From JACKII01 sp963807085 (GTDB lineage: Bacteria > Pseudomonadota > Alphaproteobacteria > Bin95), in contig CAWEBB010000007.1 in assembly GCA_963807085.1 (NCBI GenBank), positions 1-64,000 on the forward strand: 64,000 nt of DNA. Direction: 5' to 3'. A model generated the notes under the pieces. The model saw nothing but the letters and a program-made list of their open reading frames with translations. It did not search any database and had not been told where the DNA came from. Position 1 is the first letter of the stretch. Each line of letters begins with the position of its first letter. Both the position numbers and the translations under genes were made by a program. Positions 18,351 to 27,182 of the stretch are shown one piece after another.

Positions 18351-19220
18351 TCAAGGTGCGAAATCGGCCGCGATCCCACTGTACCGATCCAGCAAGCGCA
18401 GCACCTTCCCCTCGTCCGCCGGCGGCACGTGAAAGACGACGCGGTTGAAGCCGAGCGCGATCAGCTTTTCTATTTCCGCCGGATCGGGCCCCAATCCGAA
18501 CACGGTCAGATCGATTTCCGTCATCTTGCGGCCCGTTTTCTCAACCGCGGCAGTCAGGCGCTGGATGCCTTCCGCCAGATCGACGCCGGCATGCACCCGC
18601 CCCGGCGCGGGAATGATGGGCAGCCAGCCGTCCGCATAGTCGGCCACTCGGTCGAAGACCCACTGGGAATTCGCCCCGATCAGAACCGGCGGGCCGCCCT
18701 TCTGGTGCGGTTTCGGATAGGACCAGATCGGATCGAAATTCACATACTCGCCGTGATACTCGGGCTCCTCTTCCGCCCAGATGCACTTCATCGCCTGGAT
18801 GCGCTCGCGCATGACCTTCCACCGGTGCTTAAACGGCACGCCGTGGTTCACCATCTCCTCCTCGTTCCAGCCGACGCCCACGCCAAGGATCACCCGTCCC
18901 TCCGACATTTGATCCAGCGAGGCGATGGCTTTTGCGAGCCGCACGGGATGATGCTCGGTAATCAGGCAGATGCCGCTCGCCAGCTTTAAAGTTTTGGTTG
19001 CGGCGGCAGCGGCGGTCAGCGCCACGAACAGATCATGGGTATGGGAGTATTCCTTGGGCAACTCGCCGCCACCCGGATAGGGCGTCTTGCGACTGGCCGG
19101 AATGTGCGAATGCTCCGGCAGGAACAGTGATTCGAAGCCGCGATCCTCCACCTCCCGCGCCACCCGGGCGGGGCTGAGGGAATAGTCGGTGGCAAAGGTG
19201 AATATCCCGAACGTCGTCAT
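18351..19220 (-). CDS. LLM class flavin-dependent oxidoreductase (TIGR03619-type)
   Basis: About 289 residues of the luciferase-like monooxygenase/F420-dependent superfamily. The conserved start MTTFGIFTFATDY is followed by FESLFLPEHSHIP, then GRVILGVGVGWNEEE and the PVLIGANS strand. The family uses FMN or F420 to reduce or oxygenate small molecules. The ATG at 19218-19220 begins the conserved strand, and an ATG at 19250 adds 10 residues. The gene is antisense to its neighbours and convergent with the upstream CaiB gene. It is one of three LLM enzymes in this window. Confidence 0.88.
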   Translation of the reverse strand: MTTFGIFTFATDYSLSPARVAREVEDRGFESLFLPEHSHIPASRKTPYPGGGELPKEYSHTHDLFVALTAAAAATKTLKLASGICLITEHHPVRLAKAIASLDQMSEGRVILGVGVGWNEEEMVNHGVPFKHRWKVMRERIQAMKCIWAEEEPEYHGEYVNFDPIWSYPKPHQKGGPPVLIGANSQWVFDRVADYADGWLPIIPAPGRVHAGVDLAEGIQRLTAAVEKTGRKMTEIDLTVFGLGPDPAEIEKLIALGFNRVVFHVPPADEGKVLRLLDRYSGIAADFAP

Positions 19221-19473
19221 GGCGGTCTCCCAGAATTGTGCGGCGGGCATTGTCTGGCAGCGATCATAGCGCGCCCATGCCTGATGCCTAGCCCACCTGG
19301 CTAGCGGGCGGTCGTGTGCTGTGGGACAATGCGGTGGTTTTGCATCAGCGGATCACTGCCCGCAGCACTGCCGCCGGCTGGCCAGGCGCAGGATATAAGA
19401 CCTGGACCAACGCCCGCACATCGTTTCACCCGTCGCGGCCTAGACTACGCGGCCAGCACCAAGGGAGCCCGCC

Positions 19474-20886
19474 ATGAACGACGACGCCGAAACCAGAACC
19501 GCCCAACAAGGCATGTTCGACGCCGGGCGCGCCCTCTCGCGCCCGGCCCGCGGCGGCCTTGGCACCGTCACCGCCCCGGCGGAGCAAGTGCCGGTGTTTG
19601 CATCCACCGACGTGTTGGTGGTCGGCGGTGGGCCGGCGGGTACCACCGCAGCCATTGCTGCCGCCCGCACCGGCGCGAGCGTCATTCTGGTGGAGCGGTA
19701 CAACCATCTGGGCGGGCTCTCCACCGGCGGTCTGGTTATCTGGATCGATCGCATGTCGGACTGGGACGGCAAGCTGGTTATCCGCGGCCTGGCCGAGGAA
19801 CTGCTCGACCGCCTGCCCAAGGACGCAGTCAAAGGCCCCTCCCCTTCATCCTGGGGCAGCCGGGAGGAAGCCGCCGTCCGCGAATGGGCGCCCCGCGCGT
19901 CGGCCCATCATGGCACGGTCACCTGGGCGCCCATGATCGACCCGGAATGGCTGAAGCTCGCATCGCTTTCCATGATATCGGAGGCAGGGATTGACGTGCT
20001 TCTGCACTCTTGGGCAACCGCGCCGTTGGTCGAGGATGGCAAGCTTGCGGGAGCGATCATCGAGTCCAAACAAGGCCGCCAAGCGATCCGGGCAAAGGCG
20101 GTGGTGGATTGCTCCGGCGATGGCGACATGTTCGCGCGCGCGGGCGAGGACACAGAGGGCGATATCGACCAGGACAACATCCACCACTGCGCTAACACGG
20201 CCTCACTAATGTCGGGTGTGGACGTGAACGCCTGGATGGCCTTCCGCACGTCGGATAGCGACGGCTTCAAGCAGTTCATGCGTGCGGGCCGCGAGGCGGT
20301 GCAGCACTTCATCCTGCCGATGGCGGGCTGGCGCCATGACGTGGTGGTGTTCATGGGGCCACGTTTCGCCGGCTTCGATGTGCTGAAGATCGACGACCTG
20401 ACCCAGGTGGAACTGCTCTCGCGCCAGGCCATCGTCGACCTGCTGCACTTCTACAAGGCAAATGCGCCGGGGTTCGAGAACGCCTGGCTGATGCTGACCG
20501 CGCCACAGCTCGGCGCGCGCCACAGCCGCCGCCTGGTCGGCCAGCACCGAATGACTTCGGCGGAGACCAGGTCCGGCCGGATCCTGGATGACGAGATCGG
20601 TGTCAGCCCGAGCCTCAGCCCGAACCACCCGACGGTCTCGGTGCCATACGGAGCTCTGCTGCCGCAGAACACGCATAACCTGCTGGTGGCTGGCCGTCAC
20701 ATCTCCTCGGACGCCCAGACCCACACTTTCATGCGTGAGATTCCCCAGTGCTGGCTCACCGGCCATGCGGCGGGAGTCGCGGCGGCGTTTACCGCTGGCA
20801 GCGGCGGGCGGGCGCGGGACATTCCCGTCGCCGACATCCGCAGGGAACTGACCAGGCAGGGGGCGTATTTGCAAACGCAAAGCTGA
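19474..20886 (+). CDS. FAD-dependent oxidoreductase (FAD_oxidored, PF12831-type)
   Basis: A 470-residue flavoprotein. The FAD motif VLVVGGGPAGTTAAIAAAR is near residue 48, followed by ERYNHLGGLSTGGLV, the usual FAD_oxidored segment. The C-terminal NLLVAGRHISSD and GHAAGVAAA close the FAD site. Members oxidise small substrates or act as ring-reducing enzymes. No [4Fe-4S] binding cysteines were seen. It starts at an ATG with the weak upstream AAGGGAG. It lies between the LLM and the second CaiB gene, inside the catabolic-looking block. The substrate is unknown. Confidence 0.82.
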   Translation: MNDDAETRTAQQGMFDAGRALSRPARGGLGTVTAPAEQVPVFASTDVLVVGGGPAGTTAAIAAARTGASVILVERYNHLGGLSTGGLVIWIDRMSDWDGKLVIRGLAEELLDRLPKDAVKGPSPSSWGSREEAAVREWAPRASAHHGTVTWAPMIDPEWLKLASLSMISEAGIDVLLHSWATAPLVEDGKLAGAIIESKQGRQAIRAKAVVDCSGDGDMFARAGEDTEGDIDQDNIHHCANTASLMSGVDVNAWMAFRTSDSDGFKQFMRAGREAVQHFILPMAGWRHDVVVFMGPRFAGFDVLKIDDLTQVELLSRQAIVDLLHFYKANAPGFENAWLMLTAPQLGARHSRRLVGQHRMTSAETRSGRILDDEIGVSPSLSPNHPTVSVPYGALLPQNTHNLLVAGRHISSDAQTHTFMREIPQCWLTGHAAGVAAAFTAGSGGRARDIPVADIRRELTRQGAYLQTQS

Positions 20887-21037
20887 CAGGATCCGCACTG
20901 CGCGCTGCGCTGGAGGCAGTCTCCGCCTTTCGTAGCATCCTCAACAATTGACGATTTGCGCCGCCCGTGGCTTTATCCCGCGCGACGCTGGGCTTGCCGT
21001 GCCCGCACGTGATTTGCTGCTGGAGGAAATCCCTGAA

Positions 21038-22243
21038 ATGACCACCGAACCCCGCGCCTTCGAGGGCGTCAACGTCCTGGACTTCACCCAGGGCGTCGCC
21101 GGTCCGCACGCCACCATGCTGCTCGCCCAGCATGGTGCGAACGTCCTCAAGATCGAGCCGCCGGACGGCGACTGGGGTCGCACCCTCGGCGCCATGTATG
21201 GCGACCAATGCGCCCATTTCATCGCCTTCAACCGCGGCAAGCGCTCGCTCGCCCTGGACATGAAAAGCCCGGAGGCTCAGGCAATCACCCGGAAAATCGC
21301 CGAAAAAGCCGACGTTATCGTCGAAGCCTTCCGTCCCGGTGTCATGGCCAAGTTCGGGCTCAGCTATGAGCAGGTGAAAGAATTCAACCCGACGGTGATC
21401 TACCTCTCGGTGACTGGCTTCGGCCAGACCGGCCCCAATTCCAAACTGCCGGTGACGGACGCGGTGATCCAGGCGTTCAGCGGCCTGATGACGGTGAACA
21501 AGGACAAGGACGGCCTGCCCCAGCGCCTGAACATGATCCCGGTGGACGTAACCACCGGCCTCTATGCCTTTCAGGCCATCTCCACCGCCCTGATGCGCAA
21601 GTTCCGCTACGGCGTCGGCACCTATATCGACAGCAATCTGATGCAGTGCGCCGCCGCGTTCCAGGCCGCGAAGATCATGGAATTCTACCTGGAAAAAGGC
21701 GAGAGCCAGCCCTTGTACGTTCCCGTTGGAACCATGCAGACCACCGACGGCTTCATCAACATTACCGCCATGCGAGAGGCGCACTATGTTTCGCTCTGCC
21801 AGGTGATGGGCAGAACGGAATGGGCGACCGACGAGCGCTTCAGCACCCGAGAGAAGCGCCTGGCGAACGAAGCCATCCTGATGCCGATGATCCGCGAGGT
21901 GTTCGCCACCCGCTCCACCCAGGAATGGGCGGAAAGCCTGACCGCGGCTGGGGTGATGAACGCGCCGGTGCAGAACTACGGCGAAGTGATGGAGCACGAG
22001 CACACCAAGGCCGTCGACGCCATCGCCTATCTGGAGCACGCCGGGACCGGTACCATTCCGATGCCGCACATTCCCGGTCAGCCCCGCATCGACGGCCCGG
22101 ATGCCTTCACCCATGCCCCCGGCATCGGCGAGCACTCCGACGAGATCCTCCGCGAATGGGGCTATTCCGACGCCGACATCGCCAACATGAAAGCCGACGG
22201 CACGGTCAAGTACCCTGCCCTGCTGGCCACCGCGGCGGAGTAG
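21038..22243 (+). CDS. CaiB/BaiF family CoA-transferase (second copy)
   Basis: A 401-residue class III CoA-transferase with NVLDFTQGVAGPHATMLLAQ, GANVLKIEPPDGD and FNRGKRSLALDMKS. The region near IPVDVTTGLYAFQ probably holds the catalytic Asp. It resembles the first CaiB gene at 17088 but is clearly diverged, so the two may handle different acids. The chosen ATG at 21038 follows GGAGGAAAT and starts the conserved domain. A hairpin (22261-22301) separates it from the FAH gene on the same strand. Confidence 0.92.
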   Translation: MTTEPRAFEGVNVLDFTQGVAGPHATMLLAQHGANVLKIEPPDGDWGRTLGAMYGDQCAHFIAFNRGKRSLALDMKSPEAQAITRKIAEKADVIVEAFRPGVMAKFGLSYEQVKEFNPTVIYLSVTGFGQTGPNSKLPVTDAVIQAFSGLMTVNKDKDGLPQRLNMIPVDVTTGLYAFQAISTALMRKFRYGVGTYIDSNLMQCAAAFQAAKIMEFYLEKGESQPLYVPVGTMQTTDGFINITAMREAHYVSLCQVMGRTEWATDERFSTREKRLANEAILMPMIREVFATRSTQEWAESLTAAGVMNAPVQNYGEVMEHEHTKAVDAIAYLEHAGTGTIPMPHIPGQPRIDGPDAFTHAPGIGEHSDEILREWGYSDADIANMKADGTVKYPALLATAAE

Positions 22244-22260
22244 GGCCACACATCCCCCCT

Positions 22261-22301
22261 CACCCTGAGCGCCCCGGCCGAACGCCAGGGCGCTCACGGT
22301 G
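22261..22301 (+). repeat. hairpin between CoA-transferase and FAH genes
   Basis: GAGCGCCC (22267-22274) pairs with GGGCGCTC (22288-22295). CACC (22261-22264) and GGTG (22298-22301) add an outer stem after a 2-base internal loop. No T-tract follows, so it looks more like an intergenic palindrome or mRNA-stability element than a terminator. Confidence 0.6.
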
Positions 22302-22329
22302 CAGGCTCAACGAAATAAGGAAACGCCCC

Positions 22330-23184
22330 ATGAAACTCCTGCGCTATGTCGCCGGTGATTTGATCAAACCCGGAATTCTGGATCCCGACGGCGCGATCCG
22401 CGACCTGTCGTCGATCGTGTTCGACATTGACGGCGAATCCATCTCACCCGAAGGCTTGAGCGAGATCGCCATGATCGATCCGGCGAGCCTGCCCAAGGTT
22501 GTCGGTAACCCGGTGCTGGCTCCGCCGGTCGCCGCCCCGTCCAAGGTGGTGTGCATCGGCCTGAACTATTCGGACCACGCCGCGGAAGTCGGCGCGGCCC
22601 TGCCGTCCGAGCCGATCATTTTCATGAAGGCGCCCACCGCCTACACCGCGCCGAACGGCCCGGTGGTGAAGCCGCCCCACTCCACCAAGTTGGATTGGGA
22701 GGTGGAGTTGTGCGTCTATATCGGCAAGCGCGCCTCGTATGTCTCGGAAGACGAGGCGCTGGACCATGTTGCCGGCTATGCGGTCGGCAACGACGTCTCC
22801 GAGCGCGAGTTTCAGAGCGAACGTCCGGCAGGCCAGTGGACCAAGGGCAAGAGCCCGGACACGTTCGCGCCCATCGGCCCCTGGCTCGTGACCAAGGACG
22901 AGGTGCCCAACCCGGAAAAGCTGAAGATCTGGCTGAAGGTCAACGGCGAGAGCATGCAAAGCGGCTCGACCGAGAAGCTGATCTTCGGCATCAAAAAGAT
23001 CGTCTCGTTCGTCAGCGAATACATGACGCTGCTGCCGGGCGACGTGATCATGACCGGCACGCCGCCGGGTGTCGGCGCGGGCAGGAAGCCGCAAAAATGG
23101 CTGAACCCCGGCGATGTGATGGAACTGGGCATTGAGGGTCTGGGCGAGCAGCGCCAGGAAGTGGTCGCCTGGGAACGGGGCTAG
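22330..23184 (+). CDS. fumarylacetoacetate hydrolase (FAH) family protein
   Basis: A 284-residue FAH-fold enzyme. The C-terminal catalytic domain has CIGLNYSDHAAEVG, then MKAPTAY and the metal-binding DWEVELCVYIG (Glu residues), with GTPPGVG near the end. Members hydrolyse or decarboxylate 2-oxo acids such as fumarylpyruvate or 5-carboxymethyl-2-oxo-hex-3-ene-dioate, using Mg2+. The ATG at 22330 starts MKLLRYVAGD, a typical N-terminus, and the upstream frame only overlaps the CaiB gene. A related FAH protein is at 26319. The substrate is inferred only. Confidence 0.92.
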   Translation: MKLLRYVAGDLIKPGILDPDGAIRDLSSIVFDIDGESISPEGLSEIAMIDPASLPKVVGNPVLAPPVAAPSKVVCIGLNYSDHAAEVGAALPSEPIIFMKAPTAYTAPNGPVVKPPHSTKLDWEVELCVYIGKRASYVSEDEALDHVAGYAVGNDVSEREFQSERPAGQWTKGKSPDTFAPIGPWLVTKDEVPNPEKLKIWLKVNGESMQSGSTEKLIFGIKKIVSFVSEYMTLLPGDVIMTGTPPGVGAGRKPQKWLNPGDVMELGIEGLGEQRQEVVAWERG

Positions 23185-23300
23185 CTCGGGCCCCCCGTGC
23201 GCGCCCAAACTGCATTCAATCCTTGACGCGCCAAGGCGCGATCCTTGGTCCCCATCCAAGCGACGCGCCGTCTCGCTCGCCAGCTTACAAGGAATCTTCC

Positions 23301-23930
23301 ATGCTGAAATTTCACCATTCCCCCGGCACCCGCGCCTTCCGCGTCATCTGGGTGTGTGAGGAACTGGGCGTTCCCTACGAAATCCAGCCGGTGAATTTTT
23401 CCGCAGAGTACCGGCGCACGCCGGAATGGCGGGCGATCCATCCGGTCGGCAAGGTGCCGGTGATGGACGACGGCGATCTGCGCATGCATGAGTCCTGCGC
23501 CATGATCCAGTACGTGCTGGCCCGCTATGGCGAGGGCCGGCTCCAGCCCGCGGTTGACGACCCCAGCTACGCCCAATTCCTGCAATGGCTTTGGTTCTCG
23601 GAGGCCACCTTCCAGCGGCCCTTGGGTGAGATCACCAACCACCGCCGCGAGTTCTCGCCCGAACTGCCGGACGTAGTGGCGGAGATGCAGGGCCGCGCCA
23701 CCCAATGCGTCGAGGCGCTGGACCGGGCGCTGGCGGACCGCCCCTACCTTCTGGGCGACGAGATGAGCGCGGCGGATCTCAGCAACTGCTATGTTCTACG
23801 CGGCTACCGCCGTTCGGTGAACGACGACCTGCCCACCAACGTGCAGCGCTTCTGGGACCACCTGACCTCCCTGCCCAGCTACGAACGCACGGTCAAAGCC
23901 GACGCCGAGACGGCCGAGCGGTTGAAGTAG
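23301..23930 (+). CDS. glutathione S-transferase family protein
   Basis: A 209-residue protein of GST length. The thioredoxin-like N-terminal domain is MLKFHHSPGTRAFRVIW, with Ser/Arg where catalytic residues sit in bacterial GSTs, then the GSH-binding GKVPVMDDG and the MHESCAM segment that binds gamma-glutamate. The C-terminal domain is all alpha. The ATG at 23301 follows AAGGAAT. Adjacent FAH and GST genes recall maleylacetoacetate isomerase/FAH pairs in aromatic catabolism, but the active-site motif of zeta GST (SSCxxRVRIAL) is only partly matched. A conjugating or isomerase role is inferred. Confidence 0.85.
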   Translation: MLKFHHSPGTRAFRVIWVCEELGVPYEIQPVNFSAEYRRTPEWRAIHPVGKVPVMDDGDLRMHESCAMIQYVLARYGEGRLQPAVDDPSYAQFLQWLWFSEATFQRPLGEITNHRREFSPELPDVVAEMQGRATQCVEALDRALADRPYLLGDEMSAADLSNCYVLRGYRRSVNDDLPTNVQRFWDHLTSLPSYERTVKADAETAERLK

Positions 23931-23999
23931 ACCGTCAGGCTTGAGGGCAGCAACGCCGGTCCCGACACTATCGCCGGCTCACAAGGGGGAGATCCGACA

Positions 24000-25874
24000 G
24001 TGCGCATCGTCTTGGCCGTGCTAGGGCTTTTGTTTCTAATCGGAATCGCCGCGGCGCAGGAATTCGCCCTCGATGGACCGGATACGGTGGGGATGCGGGA
24101 AGCCTTCGCCGTGCGATGGACTGCACCGCAGGCCAAAGGCGGGCAGATCCAAATCCGCCCTCTCGGAGAGAACAAGCACCGCGTCGCCTACGCCTATATC
24201 CGTGGGAACCCGCAACAGATCGAGGCTCCCGAAGCGCCGGGTGATTATGTGCTGGTGTTGATGTTTGATCGAGAGGACCGGGTCTCTCAACCGCTGCGGG
24301 TCGAACCCGCGACCGCGAGCCTCAGCGCCGCCAGCGAAGCGGACGCGGGCGCTGCCGTCGTCGTCACCTGGGACGGCCCCAGCAACCGCAGCGACCATAT
24401 AAAGTTTGCCGAGGCGGGCGGCGCGCCGATCCCCGGCGCCAGCTATGCCTATGTCGGCAGCAGCCGGGACGGGAAGGTCAAGATACAGGCGCCGCAGGAC
24501 GCGGGCATCTATGACATCGTCTATGTCAGCGGCAAGACGATTCTAGCGCGGATTCCGATTACCATCGGCGGGATCGCGGCAACGCTCGATTTTCCGGCGG
24601 AGGTGCCGGCGGGTTCAGGACTGACGGTCACGTTCAAGGGTCCAGCCAACAACGGCGACTATATCACATTTGCGGCCCGCAATGGCGAGCCCATCCGCCC
24701 GGCAAGCTACGTCTACACCGGCAATTCGCGGGATGGCAGCGTGTCGCTGCGCGCTTTCGAAGAAGCCGGCAGCTACGACGTCGTTTACGTCTCCGGCAGG
24801 CGGGTGATCGGACGCGCGCCCGTGGAGGTCGTGCCGATCACTATGCAGATCGAGGCCCCGGACGAGGTCCCGGCGCTGCTGAGGTTCGAGGCGGCATGGC
24901 AGGGCCAGGGCAATCGCGGCGACCGGATCGTCCTGGTCGAACCCGGCGGAAGCAAGGGCCGGCTCTATCGTTACATCGACCCAGCGGTCGAAACAGTGGC
25001 GATGGCGGCGCCGGAGGCGGCGGGCAGTTATGAACTGGTCTATATCACCCGCGGCGGCAAGGAACTCGCGCGCCGGCCGATTGCGGTGACGCCTGCGGCG
25101 GTCGACCCCGGCCTGATTGAGGTGGTGTTTGCGCCAGGCTCGGGCCTGGGTCCGAACGATGCGGTCGAGGTGATCCTGGATGCGTCGGGCAGTATGCTGC
25201 AGCGTCAGGATGGCGAGCGGCGGATCGAGATTGCCAAGCGGACCTTGACCAAACTGGTGACCGAGACGATCCCGCAAGGCACGGGCTTTGCGCTCAGGGT
25301 GTTCGGCAATCGGAAGGCGGATGCCTGCCGCACCGACCTGGAAATCGCCCTCAGCCCCCACGACCCGGCAAAAGCGACGGCGGTGATTGGCCAGATCAAC
25401 GCGGTCAACCTGGCTAAGACCCCGATTGGGCAGTCGGTGGCTCTCTCGTCGGACGATCTTGCCGGTGTCCGCGGATCGCGCGTGCTGATCCTGATCACCG
25501 ATGGCGAGGAAACCTGCGGCGGTGAACCCGGAGATGCCATTGAAGCCTTGCGCGCGGGCGGCGTGGACATTCGCGTAAACATCGTCGGCTACGCCATCGA
25601 TGACCCGGGTCTGGCCCGCACCTTCGAATCCTGGGCAGCGGCAGGGGGCGGCGAGTATTTCGATGCCGCCAATGCCGATCAGCTCAGCGCAGCGCTGCTG
25701 CGCGCGACCGCCACGCCATTTCAGATTTCAGACGAGGCGGGAGCGCTGGTGGGCGCGGGCCTGGCCGGAGACCCGCCGCTGGTCCTCCCCGCCGGGACAT
25801 ACACCGTGCACATCGGCGGCAGGGATCTGACGGCACCAGTCAAACCGCGCGAGCGCACGACCGTCACGCCATAG
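24000..25874 (+). CDS. secreted protein with four beta-sandwich repeats and a von Willebrand A domain
   Basis: A 624-residue protein starting at GTG, with a signal peptide (about 1-19, ending AAAQ). Residues 20-368 hold four related repeats of about 85-90 residues, each ending in a G-Y/SxDVVYVSG-like strand. The second and third share SYAYVGSSRDG / SYVYTGNSRDG. A VWA domain follows, with the MIDAS DASGS at 394-398, a later ILITDGEETCGG and a Cys pair. A short C-terminal domain completes it. The metal-site pattern suggests cell-surface or periplasmic protein binding. It follows the GST gene by 70 bases. The repeat family was not named with certainty. Confidence 0.75.
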   Translation: MRIVLAVLGLLFLIGIAAAQEFALDGPDTVGMREAFAVRWTAPQAKGGQIQIRPLGENKHRVAYAYIRGNPQQIEAPEAPGDYVLVLMFDREDRVSQPLRVEPATASLSAASEADAGAAVVVTWDGPSNRSDHIKFAEAGGAPIPGASYAYVGSSRDGKVKIQAPQDAGIYDIVYVSGKTILARIPITIGGIAATLDFPAEVPAGSGLTVTFKGPANNGDYITFAARNGEPIRPASYVYTGNSRDGSVSLRAFEEAGSYDVVYVSGRRVIGRAPVEVVPITMQIEAPDEVPALLRFEAAWQGQGNRGDRIVLVEPGGSKGRLYRYIDPAVETVAMAAPEAAGSYELVYITRGGKELARRPIAVTPAAVDPGLIEVVFAPGSGLGPNDAVEVILDASGSMLQRQDGERRIEIAKRTLTKLVTETIPQGTGFALRVFGNRKADACRTDLEIALSPHDPAKATAVIGQINAVNLAKTPIGQSVALSSDDLAGVRGSRVLILITDGEETCGGEPGDAIEALRAGGVDIRVNIVGYAIDDPGLARTFESWAAAGGGEYFDAANADQLSAALLRATATPFQISDEAGALVGAGLAGDPPLVLPAGTYTVHIGGRDLTAPVKPRERTTVTP

Positions 25875-26318
25875 AGTCTCAGGCGCCCTTCAAGGAAGTA
25901 AGCTAGCCCTGCAAGGCGAAGCGCACGGACTCGAAATCCGACCGATCGTTCTCTGACAAGCCGCCATCCTCAGCAAACCGCTCGGCTTCCTCGTGTACCC
26001 TCGCGTACCCACCAAACCCACAGTGATCGGCGTCATTGTGACAAGCCGTGGGTAACGAAGCCATCCGTGTGAGATGTGTCTTGACGGCTCCTGGATTGCC
26101 GCGCCGCTCCTTCGGATCGGCTGGCGATGACGGCGGAGGGTGAAAGGATGGAGGCCACGCTCTACCCCTCATCCTCGCGGCAAAGTATTGTGTTCGCCCC
26201 GTCTCGCACAGCATTTACCGCCCACCATGATCGCTTCCTTCCCTTCCGGCGCGGCATCGTTACAATCCGGGCCATCAGCCGCTAAATGACAAACCCCGCC
26301 CGAAGGGAAACCCAGCCC
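25875..26318. other. intergenic region with a possible small-gene remnant and a palindromic element
   Basis: There is no convincing gene over 444 bases. On the minus strand, codons at 25903-25992 encode an acidic helix-like tail (EEAERFAEDGGLSENDRSDF) that reads like a protein C-terminus with a stop. It loses coding character upstream. At about 26080-26130 lies GGCTCCTGGATTGCCGCGCC and its continuation GCTGGCGATGACGG. This resembles the dispersed intergenic repeats of many alphaproteobacteria. It may have inserted into, or replaced, part of a small gene. Confidence 0.4.
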
Positions 26319-27167
26319 ATGCGCCTCGTCCGTTACGGTGAAGTCGGAGCAGAAAAACCCGGCATTCTCGACGCCCAGGACCGGATATGCGACCTCTCCG
26401 GCCTGCTGCCGGACATCGGCCCAGCCCAGCTCGCCCCTTCCTCGCTGGCGGCGTTGCGCTCGCTCGACCTCTCCACGCTGCCCCTGGTCGAAGGCTCGCC
26501 CCGCCTCGGCGCGCCGGTCGCAGGCGTGGGCAAGATGATCTGCCTCGGCCTCAACTATCTGGATCACGCGCGCGAGGTGAACAAGGAGCCCCCGGCCGAG
26601 CCCCAGATCTTCAACAAGGCGATCAATTCGCTTTCGGGCCCGAACGACCCGATTATCCGGCCGAAAAACAGCCAAAAGCTCGACCACGAGATCGAACTCG
26701 CCATCGTCTTCGGCTCTGTCTGCCGCTATGTCTCGGAAGCGGACGCCCTGGACTATGTCGCGGGCTATTGCACTTTCAACGACGTCTCGGAGCGCGAATT
26801 CCAGATGGAGCACGGCGGCGGTGCGACCAAGGGCAAGAGCGCCGACAGTTTCGGCCCGCTCGGCCCCTGGCTGGTGACGGCGGATGAAATGGGCGATGCG
26901 GGAAACCTGAACATCTGGTGCGAGGTTAACGACACCCGCCACCAGGACGGCACCACGGCGGATCTGGTATTCGGGGTGCGCAAGGCGATCGCCAACCTCT
27001 CCCAGTTCATGACGTTCCTGCCGGGCGACGTGATGGCGACAGGCACGCCCGCCGGCGTCGGCCATGGCGCCAAGCCGCCACGTTACCTGCAACCGGGCGA
27101 CATCGTGCGCTGCGGCATCGACAAGCTGGGGGTCCAGGAGCACACGGTCGTTCAATACGGGGAATAG
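26319..27167 (+). CDS. fumarylacetoacetate hydrolase (FAH) family protein, second copy
   Basis: A 282-residue FAH-fold enzyme. It starts MRLVRYGEVGAEKPGILD. The catalytic domain has CLGLNYLDHAREVN, the metal-binding DHEIELAIVFG, and GTPAGVGHGAKPP. It is a paralogue of the enzyme at 22330, with the same order of motifs, but differs in the N-terminal domain. The ATG at 26319 is preferred over one 11 codons earlier because it starts the conserved strand. It stands after the VWA gene, closing the catabolic-looking block. Hydrolysis of a 2,4-dioxo acid is inferred from the family. Confidence 0.92.
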   Translation: MRLVRYGEVGAEKPGILDAQDRICDLSGLLPDIGPAQLAPSSLAALRSLDLSTLPLVEGSPRLGAPVAGVGKMICLGLNYLDHAREVNKEPPAEPQIFNKAINSLSGPNDPIIRPKNSQKLDHEIELAIVFGSVCRYVSEADALDYVAGYCTFNDVSEREFQMEHGGGATKGKSADSFGPLGPWLVTADEMGDAGNLNIWCEVNDTRHQDGTTADLVFGVRKAIANLSQFMTFLPGDVMATGTPAGVGHGAKPPRYLQPGDIVRCGIDKLGVQEHTVVQYGE

Positions 27168-27182
27168 TGCTTGCGGCAGAAA

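Noticed and set aside
26169..27155. 328-codon frame on the minus strand opposite the second FAH gene
   Set aside because: The plus-strand FAH motifs are complete. The minus frame is rich in Arg, Asp and His with no family features.
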